Shown: positions 41,309-50,999, numbered from the stretch's first letter. The stretch: 64,000 bases of DNA from Sandaracinaceae bacterium (GCA_016706685.1 JADJJE010000002.1:62001-126000), one strand, 5' to 3'. The notes: generated by a model not told the origin, from the letters alone. A program made the numbers and translations.

Positions 41309-41887
41309 ATGACGTCGCCCGCCAAGCGTCGCGCCACGTACGACGATCTATGCGCGCTGCCCGAGGACGTGACGGGCGAGATCATCGCGGGCGAGCTCTA
41401 CACGCAGCCTCGTCCGGGCGGACCGCATGCCCTGGTCACGTCTGGTTTGGGGATGGACCTCGGCGCGCCCTTCGATCGCGGTCGCGGCGGGCCTGGTGGG
41501 TGGTTCTTCGTGGATGAACCCGAGCTTCACCTGGAAGGTGATGTCTTGGTACCCGACCTCGCCGCGTGGCGAGTCGAGCGCCTGCCCGCCGAGGCCCGCA
41601 CAGGGAATAGCTTCAGCGTGGTCCCCGACTGGGTCGCCGAGGTGGCGTCGCCATCGACCACCCAGCGCGACCGCCTCATCAAGGTGCCTGTCTACGCGTC
41701 ACACGGCGTTGCGCACCTGTGGCTCGTCGAGCCCGTCGAAGGTCGCGTTGAAGCCTATGAGCTCAACGCAGGCCGCTGGGTGTGGCTGGGTACCTGGGCG
41801 GACGAGCTCGCTGCCGCCATCCCGCCCTTCGATGCGGTCCCGCTCGATCTCGTCCGTTTGTGGAACAGCACGGGGTTGCGGGGTTAG
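41309..41887 (+). CDS. Uma2 family (DUF820) putative endonuclease
   Basis: A 192-residue protein of the Uma2 family, which has a PD-(D/E)xK nuclease fold. The landmarks are YDDLCALPEDVTGEIIAGELY near the start, VPDLAAWRVERL (Asp about 84), WVAEVASPSTTQRDRLIK with Glu and Lys near 111-125, and WLVEPVEGRVEAYELN. Such genes are abundant in cyanobacteria and myxobacteria and their role is unclear. It stands alone, divergent from the cyclase. Confidence 0.8.
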   Translation: MTSPAKRRATYDDLCALPEDVTGEIIAGELYTQPRPGGPHALVTSGLGMDLGAPFDRGRGGPGGWFFVDEPELHLEGDVLVPDLAAWRVERLPAEARTGNSFSVVPDWVAEVASPSTTQRDRLIKVPVYASHGVAHLWLVEPVEGRVEAYELNAGRWVWLGTWADELAAAIPPFDAVPLDLVRLWNSTGLRG

Positions 41888-41948
41888 CGCGAGCGCGTCG
41901 GCGGCTCCAGCCGTGCGCGTGGTACGGGGCGATTCGAGGCCTGGCGCC

Positions 41949-42266
41949 TCACCCGCTAGCGCGCGCCCGCAGCTCCTCCAGGCTCCTCGCCGGGTTCAGA
42001 TAGTCCTCCAGCTTGCCCTCCACGTACTTCCGGCCGCCGAGCTTCTCGGCCAGGAAGCCGGCGTCCACGTCGGCGCGCACCAGCCCGCCGGTCACGGTGA
42101 CGCGGGCGTCGAACTTCACGCCCTTGACCTTGCCGTGCACGTGGCAGGCGCTGCCGGTCCAGGTGGCGGTCAGCCCGTAGTTGCGGTGCCAGTAGTCGGT
42201 GAGGGCGACCAGGCGCGCCACGGCTTGGTCATCTTGGAAGGAATAGCGGCGCTCGAGGTTCATCAT
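41949..42266 (-). CDS. Polyhydroxyalkanoic acid system family protein
   Basis: A 105-residue protein (or 104 from the second of two adjacent ATGs). The pattern RYSFQDDQAVARLVALTDYW, a central beta region with VKGVKFDARVTV and ADVDAGFLAEKLGG, then a C-terminal helix with LEDYLNP, matches PHA_gran_rgn (PF09650). These small proteins are linked to polyester granules or to an unknown periplasmic role. No other PHA gene is near. Confidence 0.65.
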   Translation of the reverse strand: MMNLERRYSFQDDQAVARLVALTDYWHRNYGLTATWTGSACHVHGKVKGVKFDARVTVTGGLVRADVDAGFLAEKLGGRKYVEGKLEDYLNPARSLEELRARASG

Positions 42267-42321
42267 GGGTGTTGGTTCTCGTTGTTTCCCGACCGGGCCC
42301 CCCGTGTCAATGTGCCGGCCG

Positions 42322-43695
42322 ATGAGCGCTCCTTCTCCACGGCCCTGGGCCCGCCGCTTCGCGCGTGTGGGCCGGCTGGTGCGCCGCGTGCGCGACTGGA
42401 CGCCGTTCACGGCGCTCGGGCTGTGTGTGGGGCTGGCGGCGGCGGTGGGGCTGCGGGTGTTCGCGTTTGCGCGGCTGGACCTGGTGTGGCTGGTGGTGGC
42501 GTATGCGCTCTTGGGGCTGCTGGCGTTCGACCTGCTGCTGGTGGTGGTGGCCACGGTGGTGCTCAAGGTGCGGCTGCGCGCGCCCGAGGGGCAGGTGCTG
42601 GTGACGCAGACCGAGACGCCCACGCTCACGGGCTTCGTGCTGCCGCGCTGGACGTTCGTGCCGCTCATCCGGGTGCAGCACGAGCTGGTGGCGCCGGTGC
42701 ATGCATCGCTGGTGGAGTCGCCTTGGGCGGGGCGCCCGCGGGAGCTGCAGGACGAGGGGCCGCTGCGCGACGCGGAGTGGGTGCGCTTTGCGCGGCGCGG
42801 TGAGGCCAGCGTGATCGAGCGGCGCGTGGTGGTGTCCGACGTGCTGGGGCTTTCGCAGCTCGCGTTCCGGCTGCGGCAGGAGCTGTCGCTTGCCGTGCGG
42901 CCGCACCCCGGGGCGCTCGAGCGCATGCCGGTGCTCACGTCGCTCGCGGCGGGGGACGAGCAGGCTCACCCGCTCGGCGCGGCGGACGGTGACCGCATCG
43001 AGCTGCGGCGCTACCAGCCGGGCGACCCGGCGCGCTTCATCCACTGGAAGATCTACGCGCGCACCGGGAAGCTGCTGGTGCGCCAGCCCGAGCGGTCGCT
43101 CACGCAGACCACGCGCACGGTGGCGTACCTGATCGCGGGCCCGCGTGACGAAGCCAGCGCGGCGGCGGCGCGGGTGGCTCTCGAGCAGGGGGCGCTGGGC
43201 GCGGACTGGCTGTTCGGCGCGGACGGGACACCCACCCCAGCGAGCGACCTGCCGGCGGCGCTCGAGGCGATCGTCCGTTCGGGGGACACCCACGCGAAGC
43301 CTGCTGGGGACGCCTCCGGGGACACCCACCCGAGCCTGCTCGAGCCGTTCATCCAAGAGGCCGAGCTGCGCGGCCCGGCGCGCATCGTGGTGTTCGCTCC
43401 CCCCACCCCGGGCGAGTGGGTGTCCTCGCTCGGGTCCCTGCTGGAGCTCGCCGCCGCCCGGCCTGGGCGGGTGCACGTGGTCATCGGCGTGGATGGAGTG
43501 TCCCGCCACACGCCCCACCCGCTGGCTGTCCGCTTGTTGCGCACCCCAGCCCCTCAATTGAATGACGACCTGGCCGCCCTCGACGCGCTGCGCGCCACGC
43601 TCCAGGCCGCGGGCGTGGACAGCGTGGTGGTGGACCGCCGCTCGGGGCAGGTGCTGTCCGACGCTCACCTGCACGCTGCGCTGGAGGCCGCATGA
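42322..43695 (+). CDS. DUF58 domain protein
   Basis: A 457-residue protein with two adjacent transmembrane helices (about 33-75), then a beta domain, then DUF58. The DUF58 signature YQPGDPARFIHWKIYARTG lies near residues 232-250, followed by KLLVRQPE. DUF58 proteins pair with MoxR ATPases and transglutaminase-like proteins, all of which follow. Three copies of GGACACCCA and one of the reverse lie inside this gene. Start 42322 is chosen for the first helix's normal N-terminus. It overlaps the next gene by 4 nt. Confidence 0.8.
   Translation: MSAPSPRPWARRFARVGRLVRRVRDWTPFTALGLCVGLAAAVGLRVFAFARLDLVWLVVAYALLGLLAFDLLLVVVATVVLKVRLRAPEGQVLVTQTETPTLTGFVLPRWTFVPLIRVQHELVAPVHASLVESPWAGRPRELQDEGPLRDAEWVRFARRGEASVIERRVVVSDVLGLSQLAFRLRQELSLAVRPHPGALERMPVLTSLAAGDEQAHPLGAADGDRIELRRYQPGDPARFIHWKIYARTGKLLVRQPERSLTQTTRTVAYLIAGPRDEASAAAARVALEQGALGADWLFGADGTPTPASDLPAALEAIVRSGDTHAKPAGDASGDTHPSLLEPFIQEAELRGPARIVVFAPPTPGEWVSSLGSLLELAAARPGRVHVVIGVDGVSRHTPHPLAVRLLRTPAPQLNDDLAALDALRATLQAAGVDSVVVDRRSGQVLSDAHLHAALEAA
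43226..43328 (+). repeat. Cluster of GGACACCCA nonamers in the DUF58 gene
   Basis: Exact copies start at 43226, 43284 and 43320. TGGGTGTCC, its reverse complement, follows at 43417, 44023 and 44311. The wider consensus is RGGACACCCAYYCGAAGC. Confidence 0.7.
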
Positions 43696-45899
43696 GCGAG
43701 CCCACCGCCCCGCCGGCGCGAGCGCGCTTCCACCTGCCCACGGCGCTGCGCGTGCTCATGTACGCCGTGGTGGGCGCGGTGCTGGCCGTCCCGCTGGCCC
43801 GCGCGCCCGCCGTGGTGAGCGCTGCCCTCGGAGCCGGCCTCGGCGCGGCGCTCGGGGCTCGCGCGGCCCGGGGCGCGTACCGGAGCGTGCCGCTGCTGGC
43901 CTTCGCGCTGGGGGTCATGCTGCTCACTGGCGTGCTTCACACGCTGCTGCTCGGGTCCACCACACTCGCGGGCCTGCTCGGGCCCACCGGCGCCTACCGC
44001 GCGGCGGACGCCCTGCTTGCGATGGGTGTCCTCACAGGCGCCGCCTTCGGGCTGCGCGCCCTGTCCTCGCGGCGGCCGCTGTTTGCCGCGCTCGAGGTGC
44101 TGCTGGCGGTGTTCGCGTTCACGCAGCTGGTGGTGGCGCACCGCGACGGGGCCATCAACCGGCCGTTCGAGATCGCGGACCCCATCCTGGCCACGGGCGG
44201 CGACCCGTCGCTGGTGTTCATTGGGGTGGGCGTGGCTGCTGCGCTGGTGGTGGCGCTCACGCTGCTGGCCGAGGAGCGCGCCGGGCGGCTGGTGCTGCAC
44301 GTGGCGGTGGTGGGTGTCCTCCTCGCGCTGCTGGCGTTCACCACGCGCATGGTGGGCATGCCCACGCCGCCCGAGAGCGGGGGAGGGCTGGGCCTGCGCG
44401 AGGACGAGGGCGGCCCCGGTGGCGACCAGGAGCGCGAAGGCCAAGGCGGGCAGAGCGGTGGCAGCGGTTCTGGGAGCCCCGACTCGCCGGAGTTCCGCGA
44501 CAACTACGAGGGCGACCAGAGCGACGTGCCGGTGGGCGTGGTGATCTTCCGCGACGACTACTCGGCCCCGGCCGGTGTGTACTACTTCCGGCAGGGCGCG
44601 TTCAGCCAGTGGAACGGGAGGCGCCTGGTGGCGAGCACGCTGGCCGACGTGGACCGCGACCTGGTGCAGGGCTTCCCGGTGGAGTCCACGCCGGTGCGTG
44701 ATCCACCACCGCTGAACGCCACGCGCCGCGAGGTGGAGACCACGGTGGCGCTGCTGGCGGACCACACGCTGCCCTTCGCGCTCGAGTCGGCGGTGCGCCT
44801 GCGGCCGGCGCCCAACCCGGACCCGTCGCGCTTCCGCGTGGCCTACCACGTGACCTCCGCGGCCATGATCGCGGACTACTTCTCGCTGCTGGAAGCCGAC
44901 ACGGGCGCGCGCACCTGGAGCAGCGAGGCGCTCGACGAGTACACGCAGGCGCCGGCCGACCCGCGCTATCGGGAGCTGGCCGAGCAGATCATCGCGGAGC
45001 GCGTGCCCGCGGACATGCGCGACCAAGACGCCGCCAAGGTGTTCGCCATCACCGAGTGGCTGGGGGAGCACGGCATCTACAGCCAGCGCAGCCAGCACGC
45101 GAGCGCCGACGACCCCACCGCGCACTTCCTGTTCGGCGACCGCACGGGCTACTGCGTGCACTTCTCGCACGCGGCCGCGTTCCTGTTCCGGTCCATCGGA
45201 CTGCCCGCGCGCGTGGCCACGGGCTACGCCATCCCGGAGTCCAACCGCCAGGGCGGCAGTGCGCTGCTGGTCACGGGGCAGAGCTCGCACGCGTGGCCCG
45301 AGGTGTACTTCGAGGGCTTCGGCTGGGTGGTCACCGACGTGTCGCCGCAGCAGACGCTGGACCCACCCGCGCCCCCGCCCGACCCGGACCTGCAGCGCTT
45401 GCTGGGCGAGCTGGCGCGCGGCCAGACGCTGGCCCCGCCCGACGCCGAAGACGACGTGGCCGACGCGGTGGCGTGGCTCCGGGAGTTCCTGCCCGCGCTG
45501 GGCTGGGGTGCGCTCGCCACCCTGATCGCGCTGCTGGTGAGCCTCTATCTCACAAAGCTGTGGCGCCGCCTGGCCCCGCGCTTCGCCAGCGACCCGCAGC
45601 TGGCGCTCGTGCTGCACCGCGCGGCGCTCGACCGGCTGAGCGACGTGGCCGTTCGCCGCATGCCCGGCGAGACCCGCGAGGCCTTTGCGGCGCGCGTGGC
45701 GGCGCAGGTCCCGAGCCTCGCCCAGCTGGCGGCTGTCACCGAGGGCCGCGCGCTCGGCAGCACGCGCGCGCAGCAGGTGCCCCGCGCCGAGCTGCTGAGC
45801 GTGGCCCAGCGCGTGCGCAGCGAGCACGCCCGCGCGTTCCCTCTCGGCCGGCGCCTGCTCGGCTGGCTCGTCCCCTGGTCCTTCCTGCGCACCCGCTGA
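43692..45899 (+). CDS. Transglutaminase-like membrane protein (DUF3488-TGc-DUF4129)
   Basis: A 735-residue protein. About six N-terminal helices (residues 15-215) are followed by a large extracytoplasmic part. The TGc core has Cys in GYCVHFSHAAAF (about 488), His in SSHAWPEVYF (about 533) and Asp in VTDVSP (about 547), the catalytic triad. A last helix (about 600-620) leads to a C-terminal cytoplasmic DUF4129-like segment. It probably cuts or cross-links peptides at the cell surface, with DUF58 and MoxR. A low-complexity Gly/Glu stretch is near 235-265. Confidence 0.85.
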   Translation: MSEPTAPPARARFHLPTALRVLMYAVVGAVLAVPLARAPAVVSAALGAGLGAALGARAARGAYRSVPLLAFALGVMLLTGVLHTLLLGSTTLAGLLGPTGAYRAADALLAMGVLTGAAFGLRALSSRRPLFAALEVLLAVFAFTQLVVAHRDGAINRPFEIADPILATGGDPSLVFIGVGVAAALVVALTLLAEERAGRLVLHVAVVGVLLALLAFTTRMVGMPTPPESGGGLGLREDEGGPGGDQEREGQGGQSGGSGSGSPDSPEFRDNYEGDQSDVPVGVVIFRDDYSAPAGVYYFRQGAFSQWNGRRLVASTLADVDRDLVQGFPVESTPVRDPPPLNATRREVETTVALLADHTLPFALESAVRLRPAPNPDPSRFRVAYHVTSAAMIADYFSLLEADTGARTWSSEALDEYTQAPADPRYRELAEQIIAERVPADMRDQDAAKVFAITEWLGEHGIYSQRSQHASADDPTAHFLFGDRTGYCVHFSHAAAFLFRSIGLPARVATGYAIPESNRQGGSALLVTGQSSHAWPEVYFEGFGWVVTDVSPQQTLDPPAPPPDPDLQRLLGELARGQTLAPPDAEDDVADAVAWLREFLPALGWGALATLIALLVSLYLTKLWRRLAPRFASDPQLALVLHRAALDRLSDVAVRRMPGETREAFAARVAAQVPSLAQLAAVTEGRALGSTRAQQVPRAELLSVAQRVRSEHARAFPLGRRLLGWLVPWSFLRTR

Positions 45900-45943
45900 G
45901 TGCTGCCCCTCTCTCATCGCCCCTCGCGCCCACGAACTCACTC

Positions 45944-46954
45944 ATGACCACCGACACCACTCCCGCTTCTCCCGCCTCGGCCAACCTCGACCGCGCGCAC
46001 GCCGTCATCACCACGCTGCGCCATCGCCTGCGCGCCGCCGTGAAGGGCCGCGACGAGATCGTGGACCTGGTGCTGGTGGCGCTGCTCGCCGACGGCCACG
46101 TGCTGCTCGAGGACTACCCCGGCTCCGGCAAGACCACGCTGGCGCGCGCGCTCGGTGAGGGCATCGCGGACGACGACCTCGCCGAGGGCATCGCGCCCTT
46201 CCGGCGCATCCAGTTCACGCCGGACCTCCTGCCCAGCGACATCACGGGCACCAACATCTTCGACATGGAGTCGCAGCGCTTCGTGTTCCGCCCGGGGCCG
46301 CTGTTCGCGCACGTGGTGCTGGCCGACGAGATCAACCGCACCTCGCCGAAGGTGCAGGCCGCCATGCTCGAGGCCATGGGCGAGAAGCAGGTGACCGCCG
46401 ACAACACCAGCCACGCGCTCGACGCGCTCTTCTTCGTGATCGCCACGCAGAACCCGCTGGACCTCGCGGGCACCTACCCGCTGCCCACGCCGCAGCTCGA
46501 CCGCTTCCTGTTCAAGCTGGTCATGAAGCACATCGCGCGCGACGCCGAGATCGAGGTGCTGGCTTCGTATCCCACCCCCACGCTCGCGCGGGCCGGTGCC
46601 ACGGCGCAGGTGCGCCGCAGTGAGCTGCTGGCGGCGCGCGAGACCATGCGCTCGGCGGTCACGATCCACCCGCTGTTCCGCGACTGCCTGGTGGACCTGG
46701 CGCGGGCGCTGCGCGCGGACCCACGCACGCTGCAGGGCGCCTCCACGCGCTCGCTGGTGCTCATGCTGCCGGCGCTCCAGGCGCGCGCGCTGCTCGAGGG
46801 GCGTGACTACGTGTCGCCCGACGACCTCGCCGCCATCGCGCCGCACGTGTTCGGGCACCGCTTGGTGGTGGCCCCCGGCGCGGCCAACGTGGAGAGCATC
46901 CTGCGCGACGCGCTGACCCCGCAGCTCGAGCGCCTGGCGCGGGTGACTCGCTGA
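45944..46954 (+). CDS. MoxR family AAA+ ATPase
   Basis: A 336-residue ATPase. Walker A is DYPGSGKTTLARAL near residues 53-66, Walker B ADEINRTSPKVQAAMLEAMGE near 127-147, and the MoxR block ATQNPLDLAGTYPLPTPQLDRF near 168-189. MoxR proteins act as chaperones for metal or cofactor insertion or for von Willebrand-type complexes, and partner with the two proteins before. Confidence 0.92.
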   Translation: MTTDTTPASPASANLDRAHAVITTLRHRLRAAVKGRDEIVDLVLVALLADGHVLLEDYPGSGKTTLARALGEGIADDDLAEGIAPFRRIQFTPDLLPSDITGTNIFDMESQRFVFRPGPLFAHVVLADEINRTSPKVQAAMLEAMGEKQVTADNTSHALDALFFVIATQNPLDLAGTYPLPTPQLDRFLFKLVMKHIARDAEIEVLASYPTPTLARAGATAQVRRSELLAARETMRSAVTIHPLFRDCLVDLARALRADPRTLQGASTRSLVLMLPALQARALLEGRDYVSPDDLAAIAPHVFGHRLVVAPGAANVESILRDALTPQLERLARVTR

Positions 46955-46955
46955 C

Positions 46956-48938
46956 ATGCTGCGCGCCCGCCACGCTCGCATCGCCGCCCTCGCGCTCGCC
47001 TCGCTGATCCTGGTCAGCGGCCTGTGCGCGCTGGGCGAGCACGCGCGTGCGCAGGGCACCCCCACCCCGTGGACCCAGCTCAGCCCGGCCGAGGAGGAGG
47101 CGTTCCTCATGGTCGAGCAGAACCAGATGATCCGCGCGCGCGAGCTGGGCGAGGCGCTCGTGGCCGACGACCCCACCTCGTTCATCGGGCACCTGGTGCT
47201 GGCCTACGCGCAGCACTTCGCCGAGGCCAACTTCCCGCGCGCGCTCTATCACGCGAACCTGGCGCGCCAGCACTTCGAGGCGCGCTTCGGGCCGGAGCCG
47301 CAGACCCCGGCGCCGTGGATCTGGCACGCGCGCATCATCCAAGAGCTGGCCAACGTGCACGGTGACCTGGGCCACCACGCGGAGCGCATCGCGCTGATCG
47401 AGCGCTTCAACCGCAGCTACCAGCCGCGCATGGTGGCCGAGGTGGCTTGGTCGCTCATGAAGCTGGGGCGCTACGACGAGGCGCGCGCCGCCGCACGAGC
47501 CGGGCTCGCGGAGGACGGCCCCGGGCAGGTCATGGTGGCGCTCAACGCGCTCTGCGCCATCGAGTTCGAGGCCGGCCGTGACGGCGCCAGCTACGACGCC
47601 TGCGGCCAAGCGCTGGCCCACTCGCGCCAGACGGGCAGCGTCACCGTGGTGGACCTCACGAACTTCGCCGAGGCCGCGCGCACCATGTTCCAGCTGGCCG
47701 AGGCCGAGCGCGCGCTGCTCGAGGCCACCGAGGCGTCTTCCTCGCTCTACGGCAACCCCTGGCTCGACCTGGCCGAGCTCTACACGCGCGCCGGGCGCTT
47801 CGCCGAGGCGGGGCAAGCGCTGAGCGAGATCGCGGCGTGGCGGGGCAAGCGGCCGCCCCACGCGCGCGACGCAGACCGCAACGAGAGCCGGCGCGGCATC
47901 GCGGAGTTCATGCTGGTCACGGGCATGCACGAGCAGGCGCTCGGGCTCACCGACAAGGCCATGGTCACGCCCGACCGGCGCGCGCACAACAGCCGCAACC
48001 CGGCGCAGGACCGCAGCCTGACGGCGCTGCTGGACCGGCGCGCGCGGCGCATGGCGGCCGAGAGCCGCGTGGAGGGCGCCACCGCCAAGCCCTGGTACGA
48101 GCGGCTGCTGGCGCAGGGCGAGGCGTGGGTGCTCGAGGCCCAGGCCTTCCTGAGCGGGCGCGCCGTCACGCGCATCCTCACCGAAGACGACGACCTGCTG
48201 GTGGGGCTGCTGCGCTTCGGCACCGCGTCGAGCGGCGTGCAGCCGCCGTGGCTCACGGGTGACCTCGTGGAGCTGTTCGGGCCCGGTGTGATGCACGAGG
48301 CCATCGTGCGCGCCGACGCGGGCGACGGGCGCGCGGCCGCCGACCCGTACTACGCCGCGCTGCACGCCGAGGTGGCGCTGGCGGAGGGTGACGAAGAGGC
48401 CGTGCAGCGCTACGCCGCGCGCGCCCTGGCGGGGCTCGGCACGGGAGAAGCGCTGCTGCGTGCGCGCGTGATGGCGCTGCAGGCGCAGGCCGGCCTCGAC
48501 GTGAACTACGACGCGGTGCTGGGCACCGACCCGGGCGTGTTCCGCCGGCTCGAGGCCGCCATCCCGGTGCGCTTGCGTGTGCAGGGTGATGCCGTGGCCG
48601 AGGAGGTGGCAGACGCGGTCCGCCGCAGCCCGCGCTTCCACGTGACGTCCGACGCGCCGCTGACGGTGTCCGTCGACGTGCGCGCGGCGGGTGGTCGCGT
48701 CTGCTTGCTCGGAGGCGCCGAGCGCGTGTTCGGCTGCGGCGAGGCCAGCGTGACCAACGACGCCGACAGCGTGCAGACGCTCGCGCAGCGCCTGGTGGAC
48801 GCGTTCCACACCGACGTCTTCGCGCCGCGCGTGGACATGTCGCAGGCCGAGATCAACTCGCTCGACGGCAGCAGCCAGAGCACGCGCAACCCGCTCGAGA
48901 CGCTGTTCGGGCCCGCGCCCGAGATCACCCTTCCGTGA
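46956..48938 (+). CDS. Exported TPR-like protein of the MoxR operon
   Basis: A 660-residue protein that begins one base after the moxR stop. The signal peptide ends ARAQG near residue 33. The mature part is built of helical hairpins of the tetratricopeptide kind (for example GRYDEARAAARAGLAEDG and LYTRAGRFAEAGQALSEI), then a last region of about 150 residues with strand-rich character and two Cys pairs. It is probably a periplasmic scaffold for the transglutaminase. It converges with the EthD gene, overlapping by 14 nt. Confidence 0.65.
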   Translation: MLRARHARIAALALASLILVSGLCALGEHARAQGTPTPWTQLSPAEEEAFLMVEQNQMIRARELGEALVADDPTSFIGHLVLAYAQHFAEANFPRALYHANLARQHFEARFGPEPQTPAPWIWHARIIQELANVHGDLGHHAERIALIERFNRSYQPRMVAEVAWSLMKLGRYDEARAAARAGLAEDGPGQVMVALNALCAIEFEAGRDGASYDACGQALAHSRQTGSVTVVDLTNFAEAARTMFQLAEAERALLEATEASSSLYGNPWLDLAELYTRAGRFAEAGQALSEIAAWRGKRPPHARDADRNESRRGIAEFMLVTGMHEQALGLTDKAMVTPDRRAHNSRNPAQDRSLTALLDRRARRMAAESRVEGATAKPWYERLLAQGEAWVLEAQAFLSGRAVTRILTEDDDLLVGLLRFGTASSGVQPPWLTGDLVELFGPGVMHEAIVRADAGDGRAAADPYYAALHAEVALAEGDEEAVQRYAARALAGLGTGEALLRARVMALQAQAGLDVNYDAVLGTDPGVFRRLEAAIPVRLRVQGDAVAEEVADAVRRSPRFHVTSDAPLTVSVDVRAAGGRVCLLGGAERVFGCGEASVTNDADSVQTLAQRLVDAFHTDVFAPRVDMSQAEINSLDGSSQSTRNPLETLFGPAPEITLP

Positions 48939-49620
48939 TCAACACGTGCTCGCGCATGAGCATCACCCGCAGCGTGCTCATGTCCAGGAACGAGCGCACG
49001 TCTTCGTAGATGCGGCCCATGTTCGCGTCGTCGCCGCCGTAGAGGCGCTTCGGGTCCGTGGCGTCGGCCAGCTCGCGGAAGTGCAGCGCCACGATGCCCG
49101 CGAGCGAGGGCGTGTGCTCCGTCAGGCCGTTGAGCACCGCGTTCCGGTCGTAGCGCCAGATGGGGTGGATCTCGAGGGCCAGCGGGCCGTGCTTGCCGTG
49201 CCAGTGCTCCATGAAGTCGGCCTGCGCGAGGCCGGGCTTGGGCCGCAGGAACGTGACCTGCCGCACGCCGGGGGACGCGGTGCCCAGCTCCCACGTGCGC
49301 TCGTAGTCGCGCGGGATGTCCTGCGACACGGCGTAGCCGTCCACGTACTTCCCGGTGGGGTCCAGCACGCTCATCATGGCCAGCGCATCGCCGCGCTCGG
49401 CGAGGGTGGCGCTCACGAGGCCACTCAAGATGGCGCCGTCCCCGTCGCGCTTCGCGTTCAGCGCCGCGCCGCTGTCGGGCGGCAGCGCCACGTCGATGCT
49501 GAGCGAAAGCGGACGAAAGCGCTCGAGGGCCTTGGCCGTGGGACCGAGCAGCGCCTGCGAGAACGCCTCGAGGGAGGCGCCCACCGGGCGAGAGAGCACG
49601 AAGCAGTAGCGTTGGGTCAT
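48925..49620 (-). CDS. EthD domain protein
   Basis: A 231-residue protein. The middle section VRQVTFLRPKPGLAQADFMEHWHGKHGPLAL is the EthD domain (PF07110), with the conserved FxxHWxxxHxPL pattern. These dimeric alpha/beta barrels often have degradative or hydration roles. It follows the dehydrogenase with a one-base TGATG overlap, so the two probably act in the same pathway. Confidence 0.75.
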   Translation of the reverse strand: MTQRYCFVLSRPVGASLEAFSQALLGPTAKALERFRPLSLSIDVALPPDSGAALNAKRDGDGAILSGLVSATLAERGDALAMMSVLDPTGKYVDGYAVSQDIPRDYERTWELGTASPGVRQVTFLRPKPGLAQADFMEHWHGKHGPLALEIHPIWRYDRNAVLNGLTEHTPSLAGIVALHFRELADATDPKRLYGGDDANMGRIYEDVRSFLDMSTLRVMLMREHVLITEG

Positions 49621-50408
49621 CACAAGTCCGGGATGTCGAAGGGGGTGTTGCTGATCTCGATCCCGCCATCCACGGCGATGATCCGCCCAGTGGTATAGCT
49701 GCCCGCGTCGGAGGCCAGGTAGAGCGCCGTGCAGGCCACGTCTTCCACCTTGCCCACGGCGCGCAGCGGGGTGCGCTTGATCAGACCATCTCGTACGGCC
49801 GGGTTCGCCAGGAACTTCCCGAGCGCCTCGGTCTCGATGGCGCCACAGCAGATGGCGTTGACGCGCACCTTGGGGGCCAGCTCGTTGGCCATCAGGCGGG
49901 TCATGTGCTGGAGGGCCGCCTTGGCGGTGCCGTAGGCCACGAAGCCGCGCCCCACGATGCGCCCGAGCGAGCTCGAGATGTTCACGATGGAGCCCCGGCC
50001 CGTGGCCAAGAGGTGCGGCGCGGCCAGGCGCGAGAGCAGGAACGCCTGCGTGACGTTGAAGCGCAGCGCGTCCTCGAAGACCTGCTCGCTGGTGCGCAGG
50101 AGCGGCACGTGCGGCGCGCCGCCGGCGTTGTTCACCAGCACGTCCAGGTGGTCGTGGTCCCGGATGGTCTGCGCCACCAGCGCCTCCAGCTGGCTGCGGT
50201 CGGTCACGTCGCAGGCAATGGCCGTGGCGCGGCGGCCCAGCGCGCGGGCGGCCTCGGCCACCTCTTCCACGTCGGCCAGCGTGCGCGCGGCCACCACCAC
50301 GTCGGCGCCCGCCTCTGCATACGCCAGCGCGATGCCGCGTCCGATGCCCTTGCCAGCGCCCGTGATGAGCGCCACGCGCCCGTCCATCCGAAATCGGTCG
50401 AGAATCAT
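49620..50408 (-). CDS. Short-chain dehydrogenase/reductase
   Basis: A 262-residue SDR. TGAGKGIGRG near residues 16-25 binds NAD(P), NNAG near 91, catalytic Ser in ISSSLGRI and the YGTAK pair near 158-162. Its C-terminus ends in an unusual tail rich in Pro and Asp (TPFDIPDL). It is not FabG-like enough to name a substrate. The next gene encodes an EthD protein, so a catabolic step is likely. Confidence 0.85.
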   Translation of the reverse strand: MILDRFRMDGRVALITGAGKGIGRGIALAYAEAGADVVVAARTLADVEEVAEAARALGRRATAIACDVTDRSQLEALVAQTIRDHDHLDVLVNNAGGAPHVPLLRTSEQVFEDALRFNVTQAFLLSRLAAPHLLATGRGSIVNISSSLGRIVGRGFVAYGTAKAALQHMTRLMANELAPKVRVNAICCGAIETEALGKFLANPAVRDGLIKRTPLRAVGKVEDVACTALYLASDAGSYTTGRIIAVDGGIEISNTPFDIPDL

Positions 50409-50460
50409 GCGCGGGAGTGTACCGCCCTTTTCCCGGCAGCGAGCCCAACCTGTCCAGCGA

Positions 50461-50517
50461 GGACACCCATCGGGCGCGCCCTGTAACGTCCGGGCCCGCG
50501 CGCTCCGAGGACACTCA
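50461..50517 (+). repeat. GGACACCCA nonamer and a one-mismatch copy
   Basis: GGACACCCA at 50461-50469 and GGACACTCACTCGAAGC at 50509-50525 lie in the gap between two divergent genes. The second shows the longer consensus best. Confidence 0.6.
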
Positions 50518-50561
50518 CTCGAAGCCCCCACCGGAGCTCCGCCGTCTGGTATCTTCGGCGG

Positions 50562-50879
50562 ATGTTCGACCGTGTGAAAGAGATCCAGAAGCGCTGGGAC
50601 GGGCTCCCGGTGGGCCCGTGGCGCGTGGACGGCGGTGACCCGCGCTGGGTGGTCCGCGATGCACACGGGCGCGCCCTGCTCGAGACGGCGGACAAGCAGG
50701 TCGCCCGCGAGCTCGCGGCCAGCTACGAGGACGTGGCGTTTCTCATCGGCGAGGTCCAGCGCGCGCGCCGCGAGGCCAAGGAAGCCCGCGAGAAGAGCGG
50801 CGACTTTCTGGGCAAGGGGCACGACGGGCGCATCACGCTGGCCACCTACACCATCGAGTCGGACGACTCGGAGGGGTAG
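50562..50879 (+). CDS. Small helical protein of unknown function
   Basis: A 105-residue protein with a good codon pattern. It opens FDRVKEIQKRWDGLP, is charged throughout, has a helical Arg/Glu-rich middle (FLIGEVQRARREAKEAREK near 67-85) and an acidic end. No signal or membrane segment, no known domain. It is divergent from the dehydrogenase gene and may be an accessory protein. Confidence 0.55.
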   Translation: MFDRVKEIQKRWDGLPVGPWRVDGGDPRWVVRDAHGRALLETADKQVARELAASYEDVAFLIGEVQRARREAKEAREKSGDFLGKGHDGRITLATYTIESDDSEG

Positions 50880-50932
50880 GCACGCGCAGGGGATGGGCAT
50901 CAACCGCCCGAGCAGTGTCCCACGTAGACGTA

Positions 50933-50980
50933 GACGTGGTCGTACTCGTGCTCGTTGACGTGCTCGTGCTCGTGCTCGCG
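50933..50980. repeat. Left arm of a 50-bp inverted simple repeat
   Basis: GACGTGGTCGTACTCGTGCTC, then further CGTGCT units, made of a six-base periodic pattern. It pairs with the right arm at 51196-51253; between the two lies 215 bp with a broken gene. Confidence 0.7.
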
Positions 50981-50999
50981 TCCCTACCACCCCCACCGG

